The notes under the pieces are model-generated. The model was not told the origin of the DNA. It was given only the letters and a program-made list of their open reading frames with translations, and ran no database searches. Below, one piece after another: positions 52,414-61,231 of a DNA stretch of 64,000 bases; positions within the stretch are counted from its first letter, which is position 1, and every line of letters begins with the position of its first letter. Where the stretch lies: contig OY969789.1 of assembly GCA_963703085.1 (NCBI GenBank), forward strand, positions 310,001-374,000. The letters are read 5' to 3'. Both the position numbers and the translations under genes were made by a program. Origin of the DNA: DATAEG01 sp963703085. GTDB lineage: Bacteria; Actinomycetota; Actinomycetes; Mycobacteriales; Jatrophihabitantaceae.

Positions 52414-52920
52414 GTGGCCGGCGAAGTGACAATCCGGCGCGCGCGCACCCGGGATGTGCCAGCGGTGAAGGCGCTGGTGGACTTCTACGCCGGGGCCGGC
52501 CGGAAGATGCTGGCGAAGGAATTGGTCACTCTCTACGAGGACGTGCAGGAGTTCTGGGTCGCCGAGACCGACGGGGCGATCGTTGGTTGCGCCGCGTTGC
52601 ACGTGCTGTGGGCCGACCTGGCCGAGGTGCGGACGGTGGCCGTGCATCCCGATCATCTGCGCCGCCAGGTCGGCACCCGCCTGCTGGAGACGGTGATCGA
52701 TGCGGCGCGCGAGCTCGGGCTCACCCGGTTGTTCGCATTGACCTTCCAGCAGCAGTTCTTCGCCTCGCACGGTTTCGTCGAGTTCGACGGCACGCCCGTC
52801 GACCCGGACACCTACGCCGCGTTGCGCCGGTCCTACGACGAGGGCGTCGCGGAGTTCCTCGGGCTGGAGTACGTCAAGCCGAACACCCTCGGCAACGTCC
52901 GAATGCTGCTCAAGTTATGA
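52414..52920 (+). CDS. argA: Amino-acid N-acetyltransferase (stand-alone ArgA type)
   Basis: GNAT enzyme of 168 residues matching the stand-alone glutamate N-acetyltransferase of actinobacteria (Rv2747 type). Motifs are TIRRARTRDVPAVKALVDFY, LAEVRTVAVHPDHLRRQVGTRLLE and RLFALTFQQQFFASHGF. It catalyses the first step of arginine synthesis. The GTG at 52414 has GGGAGG ten bases before it. It is divergent from rimO and close to ftsK, as in Mycobacterium; the MOSC gene overlaps its stop. Confidence 0.9.
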   Translation: MAGEVTIRRARTRDVPAVKALVDFYAGAGRKMLAKELVTLYEDVQEFWVAETDGAIVGCAALHVLWADLAEVRTVAVHPDHLRRQVGTRLLETVIDAARELGLTRLFALTFQQQFFASHGFVEFDGTPVDPDTYAALRRSYDEGVAEFLGLEYVKPNTLGNVRMLLKL

Positions 52921-53720
52921 GTGCGACCGTGGCGTCCTTGCACGTCTACCCGGTGAAGGCGTGCGGCGGGACGGACCTGCAACAGGCGACCGTCGGACCC
53001 CGCGGCGTCGACGGCGACCGCGGGTTCGCCGTGATCGACGCGGACGCGGAGGTGATCACCCAGCGGCAACACCCTTCCCTCGCGACCGTGCGCCCGCAGT
53101 ACCGGTCCGGTGTGCTCACCCTCGGTGGCGCGGGTCGGCCGGCGATCGACGTGCCGGTGCTGACCGACGGGCGACGTCACGCGGTGACCGTCTTCGGCCG
53201 TCCGTGCGCCGGGGTCGACCAGGGAGGTGACGCTGCGGCCTGGTTCGAGGAAGTGATCGGCGAGCACTGCCGGTTGGTGTGGTGCCCCGTCGACGGCGGC
53301 AAGCGGGTGAACGCCCGCTACGGCGACGGCGAGACCACCTACGCCGACGCGTATCCGGTCACCGTCATCTCGACAGCATCCCTGGACCGCCTCGACGACG
53401 AGATAACCGCGATGGGCGAGGACCCCGTGCCGATGGCCCGGTTCCGGCCCAACATCACGGTCGCCGGGTGGTCCCAGCCGCATGCCGAGGACGAGGTGCG
53501 CCGGCTGCGTTGCGGCGAGGTGGTGCTCCGGCTGGTGAAGCGCGACGACCGATGCGTGGTGACCACCGTCGACCAGCAGACCGGCGAGCGGACCCGCCAG
53601 CCGCTGCGGGCGCTGGGGAGGTATCGGGTGATCGACCAGCAGATCATGTTCGGGATGTTCGCCATGGTCGAGCAGCCCGGCATCGTCCGCGCCGGCGACC
53701 GCGTCGAGATCCTCGGCTGA
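52917..53720 (+). CDS. MOSC domain-containing protein
   Basis: A 267-residue protein with an N-terminal MOSC beta-barrel (VASLHVYPVKACGGTDL, GVDGDRGFAVID) and a C-terminal MOSC core containing the conserved cysteine in DDRCVVTTVDQQTG. Such proteins carry a molybdenum cofactor (mARC/YiiM/YcbX type) and reduce N-hydroxylated compounds or move sulfur. The ATG overlaps the argA stop. It ends in a short tandem heptamer tract. Confidence 0.9.
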   Translation: MSATVASLHVYPVKACGGTDLQQATVGPRGVDGDRGFAVIDADAEVITQRQHPSLATVRPQYRSGVLTLGGAGRPAIDVPVLTDGRRHAVTVFGRPCAGVDQGGDAAAWFEEVIGEHCRLVWCPVDGGKRVNARYGDGETTYADAYPVTVISTASLDRLDDEITAMGEDPVPMARFRPNITVAGWSQPHAEDEVRRLRCGEVVLRLVKRDDRCVVTTVDQQTGERTRQPLRALGRYRVIDQQIMFGMFAMVEQPGIVRAGDRVEILG

Positions 53721-53757
53721 CGACTGACGACTGACGGCTGACGGCTGACGGCTGACG
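53716..53757. repeat. Six tandem CTGACGR heptamers
   Basis: Six contiguous 7-bp units, CTGACGA twice and CTGACGG four times, start within the last codons of the MOSC gene and overlap its TGA stop. Slippage in this tract would not alter the protein except at the extreme end. Confidence 0.88.
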
Positions 53758-53776
53758 GGTGACCCAGCCCCGCCTT

Positions 53777-53836
53777 CCCGCGATGATCATGGCGGGAGGG
53801 TCGCTATAGCGACACTTTCGCCATGATCATCGCGGG
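53777..53836. repeat. Nested palindrome between convergent MOSC and ftsK
   Basis: Two 18-bp arms, CCCGCGATGATCATGGCG (53777-53794) and its perfect reverse complement (53819-53836), flank 24 bases. Within them sits a second perfect palindrome, GTCGCTATAGCGAC (53800-53813). It lies between two convergent genes, so it may end both transcripts. The composition, with TGATCA and CTATAG cores, is unusual for this genome and suggests a dispersed intergenic element. Confidence 0.85.
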
Positions 53837-53870
53837 ACGGTGGGTGTCGCGGGTGGTGGGCCGGGGTGGG

Positions 53871-56540
53871 TCAGCTGGCGTGCGCGTCCTGGTGGTCGGC
53901 ATCGTCGTCCACCGCGGCGCCAGGGGTGATCAGATCGTCAGCGGTACCGCCGTTGCGCAGCGTGTAGATGAGCCCGGCCAGCTCGTCCGGCTGCACCAGC
54001 ACGTCGCGGGCTTTCGAGCCCTCGGACGGCCCGACGATCCCCCGACTCTCCATCAAGTCCATCAATCGGCCGGCCTTGGCGAAACCGACGCGCAGTTTGC
54101 GTTGCAACATCGACGTCGACCCGAACTGCGTCGACACCACCAGCTCGGCGGCGGCCAGGAAGAGGTCCAGGTCGTCGCCGATGTCCTCATCGATCTGCTT
54201 GCGCTCGGCGACCGGAGCGGTGACGTCTTCGCGGTAGGTCGGGGCGAGCTGCTCCTTGCAGTGCTTGACGATGCCGCGGATCTCCGCGTCGGTGACGTAC
54301 GCGCCCTGGATCCGAGCCGGTTTGGAAGCACCCATCGGCAGGAACAGACCGTCGCCCTTGCCGAGCAGCTTCTCCGACCCGGGCTGATCGAGAATGACCC
54401 GCGAGTCGGTGACCGACGAGGTCTTGAACCCCAGGCGGGACGGCACGTTGGCCTTGATCAGGCCGGTCACCACGTCGACCGACGGTCGCTGGGTGGCGAT
54501 GACGAGGTGGATGCCGGCGGCGCGGGCCAGCTGGGTGATCCGCACGATCGCGTCCTCGACGTCGCGGGGGGCGACCATCATCAGGTCGGCCAGCTCGTCG
54601 ACGATCACCAGCAGGTACGGGTACGGCTGGTAGACCCGCTCCGAACCGGGCGGTGCGACCAACTGCCCGGTGCGCACCGCGGTGTTGAAGTCGTCGATGT
54701 GCCGGACGGCGCTGGCCTCCATGTCCTGGTAGCGCATGTCCATCTCGCGGACGACCCACTGCAGCGCATCGGCTGCCTTCTTCGCGTCCGTGATGACCGG
54801 CGTGACGAGGTGCGGGATGCCCTGGTAACCGGTGAATTCGACGCGCTTCGGGTCGATGAGCACCATCCGGACCTCGTCCGGCGTAGCCCGAGTGAGGATG
54901 GACAGGATCAGCGTGTTGATGCAGCTCGATTTGCCGGCGCCGGTCGCCCCGGCGACCAGCAGGTGCGGCATCTTGGTCAGGTTGGCCACGACCATGCCGC
55001 CTTCGACGTCCTTGCCGAGCGCGACCAGCATGGGGTGCTGGTCGCGCCGGGCCACCGGGGAGCGCAACACGTCGCCGAGCATCACGATCTCCGGGTCGGT
55101 GTTCGGGATCTCGATGCCGACCGCGCTCTTGCCCGGGATCGGGCTGATGATGCGCACGTCCGGGCTTTTGACCGCGTAGGCGATGTTGCGGTTCAGCTGG
55201 ATGATCCGCTCCACCTTGACCGCCGGGCCGAGTGACACCTCGTAACGGGTGACCGTCGGGCCACGGTTGAACCCGGACACCTTGCAGTCGACGCCGAACT
55301 CGCTGAACACCTGGGTGAGCGCGGCGATGACCTCGTCGTTGGCCTTGGTGTGCTCGAGGTGCGTGCTGCCCGCCGAGAGGGACTCCAGCGACGGCAGGGT
55401 GTACAGCCCGGCACCGCCCTGCAGTTCGAACTGGGTCGGCACTGCTACCGCGGGCAGGTCGTCGTCGGCCTTCTTCGCTGCCCGCGGCCGGCGCGGCTTG
55501 CGTGGTTCGGCAGCGACATCGGCGACCGGCTCCTCGTCGATGCGCGGCAGGACGACGGTGATTGCCTCGTGCGGGTCCACCGGCGCTTCGGTCGCCTCGC
55601 CGGCCGCGAATGTGCTGTGCCCGGTGCGCTGGAAGCGCTCTGCCAACCGCTGCCGGAGTGAGCGCTTCGGCGCGACGGCGGCCGGGATCTCTCCGGCAGC
55701 ATCGAGACTCGGCTCGCTCGGATCGGCAGGCAGGTCGTCCACCGCCCCCTCGGGGGGCTGACCGGCGGTGGCGGGATCCGCGATGTCGGTGCCCGGCGAC
55801 TCGCCTTCCGCAGGCGCGCGATGAATCAGCGCGCGGGTCTGCTCGACCAGCGCGCTCACCGGAGTGGCGGTCACCACCAGGACACCGAACGCGCCCAGCA
55901 GGAAGAGCAGCGGCACGGCGAGCGGCGCGGTGACCGCACGCTCCAGCAGGCCGCCCACTCCCGAACCGATGACACCGCCGGCGTGACTGCGGGCGGAATC
56001 GACGTGCGGCGAGTCGGCCCACAGATGCAGCAACCCGAGCACTGCCAAGCTCACTGCGGCCCAGCCGACCAGAACTCGACCGCGTTCTTCTGGACGCGGT
56101 GCATGGCGCAGCATGTGGATACCGATGGCGGCGAGCAGCACGGGCAGGACGACCGCGCCGTTACCGATCACCAGCCGGACCAGGGCGGAAAGAGCCCGAC
56201 CGACCGGCCCGGCGGCGGTGACCCAGATCGATGCGGCCGCCACGATGGCCACCGCCAGCACGCCGAGGGCGGCGCCGTCCCGGCGGTGCGCCGGGTCCAG
56301 GTCGCGAGCGGTGGCAGCCTGCCGACCGGTCGCTCGGGCGATACCGCCGGCACCGCGGGCCAGGCCGCGCCAGGTCGCGCTGACTCCCCGGCCGACAGAC
56401 ACCAGCGCGGACGGCCCAGCACTGGCCCGCTTGCGGCTCGGCGCAGCAGAGGGCCGGCGGGCATTCGTCCGCGTCGAGGACGTGCTGCGCGGCGCAGCCC
56501 GAGGGCCGGACCGCGATTTGGTGCTGCGCGCTGTGCTCAC
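53871..56540 (-). CDS. ftsK: DNA translocase FtsK
   Basis: Septal DNA pump of 889 residues that clears the chromosome at division. A basic N-terminus is followed by four transmembrane helices (about 90-240), a Pro/Glu-rich linker and the translocase motor with Walker A GATGAGKS (about residue 530), VIVDELADLMM and QRPSVDVVTG. The C-terminal gamma winged helix (TSMLQRKLRVGFAKAGRLMDLMESRGIVG) is complete. The GTG at 56540 is the first start before the basic segment. Confidence 0.96.
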   Translation of the reverse strand: MSTARSTKSRSGPRAAPRSTSSTRTNARRPSAAPSRKRASAGPSALVSVGRGVSATWRGLARGAGGIARATGRQAATARDLDPAHRRDGAALGVLAVAIVAAASIWVTAAGPVGRALSALVRLVIGNGAVVLPVLLAAIGIHMLRHAPRPEERGRVLVGWAAVSLAVLGLLHLWADSPHVDSARSHAGGVIGSGVGGLLERAVTAPLAVPLLFLLGAFGVLVVTATPVSALVEQTRALIHRAPAEGESPGTDIADPATAGQPPEGAVDDLPADPSEPSLDAAGEIPAAVAPKRSLRQRLAERFQRTGHSTFAAGEATEAPVDPHEAITVVLPRIDEEPVADVAAEPRKPRRPRAAKKADDDLPAVAVPTQFELQGGAGLYTLPSLESLSAGSTHLEHTKANDEVIAALTQVFSEFGVDCKVSGFNRGPTVTRYEVSLGPAVKVERIIQLNRNIAYAVKSPDVRIISPIPGKSAVGIEIPNTDPEIVMLGDVLRSPVARRDQHPMLVALGKDVEGGMVVANLTKMPHLLVAGATGAGKSSCINTLILSILTRATPDEVRMVLIDPKRVEFTGYQGIPHLVTPVITDAKKAADALQWVVREMDMRYQDMEASAVRHIDDFNTAVRTGQLVAPPGSERVYQPYPYLLVIVDELADLMMVAPRDVEDAIVRITQLARAAGIHLVIATQRPSVDVVTGLIKANVPSRLGFKTSSVTDSRVILDQPGSEKLLGKGDGLFLPMGASKPARIQGAYVTDAEIRGIVKHCKEQLAPTYREDVTAPVAERKQIDEDIGDDLDLFLAAAELVVSTQFGSTSMLQRKLRVGFAKAGRLMDLMESRGIVGPSEGSKARDVLVQPDELAGLIYTLRNGGTADDLITPGAAVDDDADHQDAHAS

Positions 56541-56598
56541 CGGGCAACCGTAACGCTCAAGCCGAGCTTGACCGTGGACCCGGCCCGGTCGTGTCTCT

Positions 56599-56712
56599 AC
56601 TTATGGCGCCGGACTTATGGCGCCAGCCTCGCCGGCGAGGGGGAGGTTCTGGTCGGGACACGCCGACCGCGGCTGCCGGATGCTCCCCCTCGACCGGCAT
56701 AACCTCCCCCTC
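56599..56712. repeat. Palindrome-rich segment with a motif shared with the recA repeats
   Basis: ACTTATGGCGCC occurs twice in tandem (56599 and 56613). The second copy continues as TATGGCGCCAGCCTCGC, which matches the start of the recA-proximal repeat at 37985 in 16 of 17 bases. Next comes a perfect palindrome CCTCGCCGGCGAGG (56627-56640), then an inverted repeat GAGGGGGAGGTT (56637-56648) and AACCTCCCCCTC (56701-56712). The region lies upstream of ftsK. Confidence 0.75.
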
Positions 56713-56814
56713 GCGGTGATGGACCTCGAGGCCTCATCGCACGACGTATCGAGATCCTTTCGCTGGTAGCACAAACTGCGGTCCTGGGCGGTGCGCCCGG
56801 AGCATGCTCGGGTG

Positions 56815-57042
56815 ATGCGGATCCCTGGCCGGCTCAGACGGTGGATGCAGCGACTGCTGCGGCGTCGCCAGCCGGCCGGCTCCACTGGCGGCACGTCGCG
56901 CCGGTGGACCGACGGCGAGGACGGCGGCAGCGCGGTGCGTGAGCCGCGTCGGCCGAAACCCGGCCCTCGCTCCGACGCCGGAGCGGCGCTACCGCCGCCA
57001 CCCGAGCAGGCAGTCACCCTCAGCGACGCCCGGGAGAAGTGA
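56815..57042 (+). CDS. Small basic protein of unknown function (75 aa)
   Basis: A 75-codon frame. It starts with an arginine-rich amphipathic stretch (RRWMQRLLRRR) and contains SAVREPRRPKPG, a phrase I associate with short conserved actinobacterial proteins of unknown function. It ends just before the convergent gluconate permease gene. ATG 56815 is chosen; an in-frame ATG at 56791 adds eight residues. No function can be given; protein-level expression is uncertain. Confidence 0.55.
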   Translation: MRIPGRLRRWMQRLLRRRQPAGSTGGTSRRWTDGEDGGSAVREPRRPKPGPRSDAGAALPPPPEQAVTLSDAREK

Positions 57043-57065
57043 CCGGCCGATAGCTCGGGCCGCCG

Positions 57066-58472
57066 TCAAATAACGGCGGTGAGCGCGATGATGCAGCCGA
57101 ATCCGACCACTGACACCAAAGTTTCCATCACCGACCAGGTCTTGAACGTCTGACCCACGGTCAGCCCGAACAGTTCCTTGACCAGCCAGAAGCCGGCGTC
57201 GTTGACGTGGGACAGGAAGAGCGACCCGGCGCCGACGGCCAGCGCCAGCAGAGCAGTGTGGGTGGGGCTGAGGCTGCCAGCCAGCGGCGCCACGATCCCG
57301 GACGCGGTGATGGTGGCGACGGTGGCCGATCCGGTCGCCAGGCGCAGGGCGACCGCGATGAGGTAACCGAGCAGCAGCACCGACAGATGCGAGTTGTTGG
57401 CGATCTTGGCCACCGAGTCACCGACCCCCGCGCCGATGAGGGCCTGTTTGAACCCACCACCGGCGCCGACGATGAGCAGCACCGCGGCGATCGGCCCGAC
57501 GCTTGCGCCCAGCCTCGCTGAGATCGTCGAGCCGGTGAATCCGACTGCATACCCGAAGGTCACCATCGCCAGCAGTACCGCGAGCACGAACGCGACCAGC
57601 GGTTCGCCGATGAAGTCCAGCACGGAGTGGGCACCGGTCGGCGTCTTGTCGTCGCTCCACACGATGTCGGCCAACGCCTTGCTGAGCATGAGCAGCACTG
57701 GGAAGAGGATGGTCAGCAGGGTCACCAGAAACGAAGGTTGCCGCTTCACGTCCGGGTGTTGCGTCGTTGCCTTGGTCGTGTCGACTCCGCCGGCCATCGC
57801 CGGCGCGTCCACCGGTACCCACCGGGCCGCCAGGATGGAGAACAGCGGGCCGCAGATGATCACGGTCGGGATGGCGACGACGATTCCCAGCGCCAACGTC
57901 GTGCCCAGCTTGGCGTGCACGTTCGCTATTGCGATGAGGGGGCCCGGGTGTGGCGGGATCAAGCCGTGCAATGCGGACAGCCCGGCAAGGGCCGGGATCG
58001 CGATGCGCATCAGCCGCATCCCGGAGCGTTGCGCGACCAGCACGATCACCGGCAGCAACAACACCAGACCGATCTCGAAGAACATCGGCAACCCGATGAT
58101 GAGCGCGACGAGGGCCATCGTCCACGGCAACTTGGCTCCGGACGCCTTCGACAACAGCGTGTCGATGACCCGATCGGCCCCGCCGGAGTCGGCCAGCAAC
58201 TTGCCCAGCATGGCCCCCAGCGCGATCAGCAGGCCGACCTCCTGCAGGGTGGCGCCCACGCCGGTCTCGAAGTTCTTGATCACGTCGCTGAGACCGACAC
58301 CTGAGGCCAGCCCGACGAAACCCGATCCCAGGATCAGCGAGAGGAACGGGTGCATCTTGGCCAGCACGATGAGCAACACGATGATGGCGATGCCCGCGAC
58401 GGCGGCCACCATCAACCGGGTGTCGTGCGCGTGCCACGGTTGCGTCGCGGCAAGGACCTGCTCGGAACGCAT
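57066..58472 (-). CDS. gntP: GntP family gluconate/H+ permease
   Basis: Symporter of 468 residues with about 12-14 helices. It matches gluconate permeases of the GntP group: LGSGFVGLASG, LGAMLGKLLADSGGADRV, GLPMFFEIGLVLLLPV and HGLIPPHPGPLIA. It lies three bases downstream of the gluconokinase stop on the same strand, so the pair imports gluconate and feeds it into the pentose phosphate route. No GntR regulator is adjacent. Confidence 0.93.
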   Translation of the reverse strand: MRSEQVLAATQPWHAHDTRLMVAAVAGIAIIVLLIVLAKMHPFLSLILGSGFVGLASGVGLSDVIKNFETGVGATLQEVGLLIALGAMLGKLLADSGGADRVIDTLLSKASGAKLPWTMALVALIIGLPMFFEIGLVLLLPVIVLVAQRSGMRLMRIAIPALAGLSALHGLIPPHPGPLIAIANVHAKLGTTLALGIVVAIPTVIICGPLFSILAARWVPVDAPAMAGGVDTTKATTQHPDVKRQPSFLVTLLTILFPVLLMLSKALADIVWSDDKTPTGAHSVLDFIGEPLVAFVLAVLLAMVTFGYAVGFTGSTISARLGASVGPIAAVLLIVGAGGGFKQALIGAGVGDSVAKIANNSHLSVLLLGYLIAVALRLATGSATVATITASGIVAPLAGSLSPTHTALLALAVGAGSLFLSHVNDAGFWLVKELFGLTVGQTFKTWSVMETLVSVVGFGCIIALTAVI

Positions 58473-58475
58473 CGG

Positions 58476-59027
58476 CTACTCCGGGAGTCGGGCCGGCGCG
58501 GTGGCGCCGGCAAGCTGAAGTCGGGTGACGATCTGCTCTGCCTCGGCCTCAGCGGAGCCGCCGATGTCGACCGTGATCGCCCGCTCGTCCGGATCGGGCG
58601 GTTGCAGCGTGCTCAGCTGCGATGACAACAGCGCCGGTGGCATGAAGTGCCCATGGCGAGCCACCAGGCGGGCGGAGAGCTGATCCGGAGTGCCGGCCAG
58701 GTACACGAAGACGACGTGATCACCGCGGAGCACGTCTCGGTAGCTGCGCTTCAGCGCGGAGCAGGTGATGATGCCCGGCTTGCCCGCCTCGGCATGCTGC
58801 GTTATCCACTGGGCGATCTTGGCCAGCCAGGGCCACCGGTCGGAGTCGTCCAATGGATGACCCGCGGACATCTTCGCGACGTTGGCAGCCGGATGCATGT
58901 CGTCGCCCTCGGCCAGATCCCAGCCGAGCCGGCCCGCCAGCAGGCCGGCGATGGTGGACTTGCCGGAGCCGGTCACCCCCATGATCACCAGGATCGGCCG
59001 CTGGTCGACCGACCCGGCAACGGTCAT
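58476..59027 (-). CDS. gntK: Gluconokinase
   Basis: ATP-dependent gluconokinase of 183 residues, making 6-phosphogluconate. Walker A is GVTGSGKST; EGDDMHPAANVAKMSAGHPLDDSDRWPWL and TCSALKRSYRDVLR are the specific signatures. ATG 59027 has a GGAGGGAG site six bases upstream; a GTG at 59060 is an unlikely longer start. It is the first gene of the gntK-gntP unit. Confidence 0.94.
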   Translation of the reverse strand: MTVAGSVDQRPILVIMGVTGSGKSTIAGLLAGRLGWDLAEGDDMHPAANVAKMSAGHPLDDSDRWPWLAKIAQWITQHAEAGKPGIITCSALKRSYRDVLRGDHVVFVYLAGTPDQLSARLVARHGHFMPPALLSSQLSTLQPPDPDERAITVDIGGSAEAEAEQIVTRLQLAGATAPARLPE

Positions 59028-59164
59028 CAGCAGGCTCCCTCCGGCCGGGCGCCCGGTCACGTCGGCACATCCTCAGCGGCACGCCATGGCCGTTCTACCA
59101 GGTCGACGCGCCACGCAATAGACGGCAGTGCCGGCGCGCCGGGCGGCGGCGAGGTCCGCGGCAG

Positions 59165-60067
59165 TCAGCCCGCGGGCAACCCGGACACCGCGAGCGCGGT
59201 GCGCAAGGCCGCGACCTGTGCCCCGGTGGCCTCGATGAGCGGCGCCCGCAAGCCGCCGACCGGGCGTCCCTGCACGGCCAGGCCGGCCTTGACCAGGATG
59301 CATCCTTGGGTGGCGAACACCCCGGTGAAGATCGGCAGCAGGGTGCGATGCCACCGCAGCGCCCCGGCCGTGTCGCCGGCCAGGTACGCATCGATCAGTT
59401 GCTTCATCCCGGCGCCGGAAAAGTGCGTGGACGTGCCGACCACACCTACTGCGCCGATCGACAGCAACGGCAGCGTGACCGCATCGTCGCCGGAGTAGTA
59501 GGCCAGGTCGGTTACTGCCATCACCTCGGCACTGGCGGTGAGGTCACCTTTCGCGTCCTTCACCGCCACCACGTTCGGATGCGCAGAGAGCGCGATCAAC
59601 GTCTCCGATGCGATCGGCGTGCCGGTGCGGCCGGGAATGTCGTAGAGCAGCACGGGTAGTCCGGTGGCATCGGCCACGGCGCGGAAATGCGCCAGCAGCC
59701 CGGCCTGCGGCGGCTTCGAGTAGTACGGCGTGACGACCAACAACCCGTCGGCGCCGGCCTTTTCCGCCTGGCCGGCCAGCTGCGTCGTGTGCGCCGTGTC
59801 GAACGTGCCGACGCCGGCGATGACGTGCGCACGGTCGCCCACGGCATCCTTCACCGCCCGGACCAGCTCGGCTTTCTCCGCATCGCTGGTGGTCGGCGAC
59901 TCACCGGTCGTCCCGTTGACGACGAGACCGTCGTTGCCCATCTCGTCCACGAGGTAGGTCGCCAGCTCCGCGGCGGCCTCGAGGTCCAGCGCGCCCGCGG
60001 CGTCGAACGGAGTCACCATCGCGGTGAGCAACCGGCCGAACGGCGGCTCGGACCGGGCATCGGACAT
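59165..60067 (-). CDS. dapA: 4-hydroxy-tetrahydrodipicolinate synthase
   Basis: First committed enzyme of lysine/diaminopimelate synthesis, 300 residues, a TIM barrel. The Schiff-base lysine is in VAVKDAKGD, the proton relay tyrosine in LLYDIPGR and the threonine pair in VNGTTGESPT. ATG 60067 is the start; TTG 60073 adds two residues. In related genomes an RNase J gene stands between dapA and ftsK; here gntK-gntP occupies that place. Confidence 0.95.
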   Translation of the reverse strand: MSDARSEPPFGRLLTAMVTPFDAAGALDLEAAAELATYLVDEMGNDGLVVNGTTGESPTTSDAEKAELVRAVKDAVGDRAHVIAGVGTFDTAHTTQLAGQAEKAGADGLLVVTPYYSKPPQAGLLAHFRAVADATGLPVLLYDIPGRTGTPIASETLIALSAHPNVVAVKDAKGDLTASAEVMAVTDLAYYSGDDAVTLPLLSIGAVGVVGTSTHFSGAGMKQLIDAYLAGDTAGALRWHRTLLPIFTGVFATQGCILVKAGLAVQGRPVGGLRAPLIEATGAQVAALRTALAVSGLPAG

Positions 60068-60084
60068 GCTCAAAAGCTACCGCG

Positions 60085-61107
60085 TCACCGGCTTGGTGAT
60101 GCGATGTCTGACGCCTCCCGGCCGTCAGGGTGCGGTTGACAGCTCTCGCCGACCGGCGCGGAGCCAGCCGTATCGCCCGGCGTGGTGTCATTCACTGTCT
60201 TGCGGTCTGCCCGATGCCGCCCCTCCGAGCGCACCACGATCACCACCGCGGTCAGGATCACCGCGCCGCCGATCAATTCCAGTGCGGTCAACGACTCGTT
60301 GGCCAGCAGCACGCCGAGGACCACGGCCACGGCCGGGTTGACATAGGCGTAGGTCGAGACCAGCGAGGTCGGGGCGTTGCCGAACACCCAGATGTAAGCG
60401 CTGAAAGCCAGCAAGGAACCGAACACGACGAGGTAGACCAGGGACAACCACGATTTGGTCGACACCTCGGACAGCTGCAGCCGGCCGTACTCACCTCGAA
60501 TACCGGCAACCGCGCTCATCACCACGCCGGCGGCGAGCATCTCGTAGGTGGACAGCACCATCGGCTCTGCAGGCACTTCGATGCGCGTAGCCAAGAACGA
60601 GCCGAGCGACCAGGAGAACGAAGCGACGACGACGAGCGCCGCGTACCGCAGGTCCGTGTGGCCACCGCTGCCGCGCGCGAACAACAGGCCGACCCCGCCC
60701 AGTCCGATCAGCACCCCGACCCAGGTCAGCACCGGAACGCTCGAGCCGCTGGCCCGGCGCAGGATCACCAGCCACAACGGCACGGCCGCCACCAGCAATG
60801 CAGCCAGACCGGAGGGCACCTTGGTCTCGGCGAGCACCAGCATCCCGTTGCCACCGCCCAGCACGAGCAGGCCGCAGATGATGCCGTTGCGGCTGGCCGG
60901 CCACCCCGTCCGGAATGCAGCTTTTCCCTTAACAGCCAGGACGATGACGCCGAGCAGCACTCCGGCCAGCGCGAAGCGGGAACCGGCAGAGATCAGCGGC
61001 GGAATCGTCTCCACGCTCCACCGAATGGCGAGGTAGGTGGAACCCCACACCACGTAGACGATCGACAGCGCCGTCCAGATCTTCACACTGCTCGCTGATG
61101 ACTGCAC
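60085..61107 (-). CDS. EamA/DMT family transporter
   Basis: Drug/metabolite transporter of 340 residues with ten helices in two EamA repeats (WGSTYLAIRWSVETIPPLISAGSRFALAG and the second from about residue 150). The motifs resemble YedA/RhaT-type exporters of amino acids or metabolites. The hydrophilic C-terminal tail of about 45 residues is probably cytoplasmic. It is 17 bases upstream of dapA, perhaps in one transcript. The substrate is unknown. Confidence 0.9.
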   Translation of the reverse strand: MQSSASSVKIWTALSIVYVVWGSTYLAIRWSVETIPPLISAGSRFALAGVLLGVIVLAVKGKAAFRTGWPASRNGIICGLLVLGGGNGMLVLAETKVPSGLAALLVAAVPLWLVILRRASGSSVPVLTWVGVLIGLGGVGLLFARGSGGHTDLRYAALVVVASFSWSLGSFLATRIEVPAEPMVLSTYEMLAAGVVMSAVAGIRGEYGRLQLSEVSTKSWLSLVYLVVFGSLLAFSAYIWVFGNAPTSLVSTYAYVNPAVAVVLGVLLANESLTALELIGGAVILTAVVIVVRSEGRHRADRKTVNDTTPGDTAGSAPVGESCQPHPDGREASDIASPSR

Positions 61108-61142
61108 AGCACCAAACCTACGTGACGGTCCTGACAGATGTC

Positions 61143-61198
61143 CGGCGGTTTTCCGCCGTCGCGTGCCGATTTTCTGCCGAGTTAACCCCGCAGGGGTT
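61143..61198. promoter_or_regulatory. Two small hairpins upstream of the glycosidase gene
   Basis: CGGCGG-TTTT-CCGCCG at 61143-61158 and AACCCC-GCA-GGGGTT at 61184-61198 are both perfect stems in the 124-base gap between the divergent EamA and phosphodiester glycosidase genes. They could be operators or leader hairpins. No promoter hexamers are convincing. Confidence 0.4.
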
Positions 61199-61231
61199 GT
61201 CTAGACCATTCCCTCGCGGTAGGACGGTGCC

